Positions 14,788 to 14,829 of a DNA stretch of 14,829 bases are shown piece after piece. Position 1 is the stretch's first letter. Each line of letters opens with the position of its first letter. Both the position numbers and the translations under genes were made by a program. Origin of the DNA: CBDVBZ01 sp965372355 (GTDB taxonomy: Bacteria; Krumholzibacteriota; Krumholzibacteriia; WVZY01); contig CBDVBZ010000092.1 in the NCBI GenBank assembly GCA_965372355.1, positions 1-14,829 on the forward strand, written 5' to 3'. Below the pieces are notes generated by a model, which saw nothing but the letters and a program-made list of their open reading frames with translations, had not been told where the DNA came from and made no database searches.

Positions 14788-14829
14788 CTAGATATCGACC
14801 GCGAGCCCGAACGACGTTCGGAAATCGTC
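14788..14829 (-). CDS. 3' end of a truncated gene, probable outer-membrane barrel protein
   Basis: Only the last 13 codons and the TAG stop are in the window. They encode DDFRTSFGLAVDI, whose hydrophobic residues alternate (F, T, F, L, V, I). This is the pattern of a C-terminal transmembrane beta-strand with a hydrophobic final residue. The stop is 20 bp upstream of the start of the 494-residue gene, so both are probably cotranscribed. The remainder lies outside the window; the assignment rests on a very short segment. Confidence 0.5.
   Translation of the reverse strand, partial: DDFRTSFGLAVDI

Overview
The window is a GC-rich stretch of chromosome from a Gram-negative bacterium. It encodes lipoproteins, signal-peptide-bearing outer-membrane beta-barrels and a type IV-like prepilin, and several genes start with GTG or TTG. 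There is no rRNA, tRNA, phage, IS element or CRISPR array. The Asp-rich (DDDDDA)n linker, and a ten-cysteine C-terminal module ending in a WGRIRDLM-type tail, recall secreted proteins of FCB-related candidate phyla such as Eisenbacteria or Krumholzibacteriota. That placement is from memory and is tentative; Myxococcota-like lineages are an alternative.

Left part (1-3.3 kb): a GAF plus PP2C/SpoIIE-type phosphatase (minus strand) is divergent from an MscS-family mechanosensitive channel (plus strand). The channel gene converges on a small prepilin gene (minus strand), with a GC-rich hairpin between the two. Upstream of the prepilin is a very good sigma-54 (-24/-12) promoter candidate.

Middle part (3.4-9.7 kb): a compact minus-strand operon. 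A full-length fused HyuA-HyuB 5-oxoprolinase (OPLAH type) is followed after about 10 bp by an Nramp-fold transporter. That gene overlaps an exported DUF2891 protein through ATGA. The transporter lacks the canonical metal-binding residues (GPGT for DPGN, VPYN for MPHN). Its link to a 5-oxoprolinase suggests a pyroglutamate or cyclic-amide uptake and utilisation module rather than Mn/Fe transport. This is the most interesting part of the window.

Right part (9.7-14.8 kb): a divergent promoter pair sharing a GTATAC core precedes a plus-strand cupin and META-domain lipoprotein operon. Next comes an NHL-propeller lipoprotein with the Asp-repeat linker and Cys-rich end, closed by an 11-bp perfect hairpin, and then a small beta-barrel protein. 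Convergent to it on the minus strand is a 494-aa exported protein with a predicted barrel end. Its gene lies 20 bp behind the stop codon of another, truncated gene whose visible 13 residues look like an outer-membrane barrel C-terminus. A two-part hairpin separates the convergent barrel genes.
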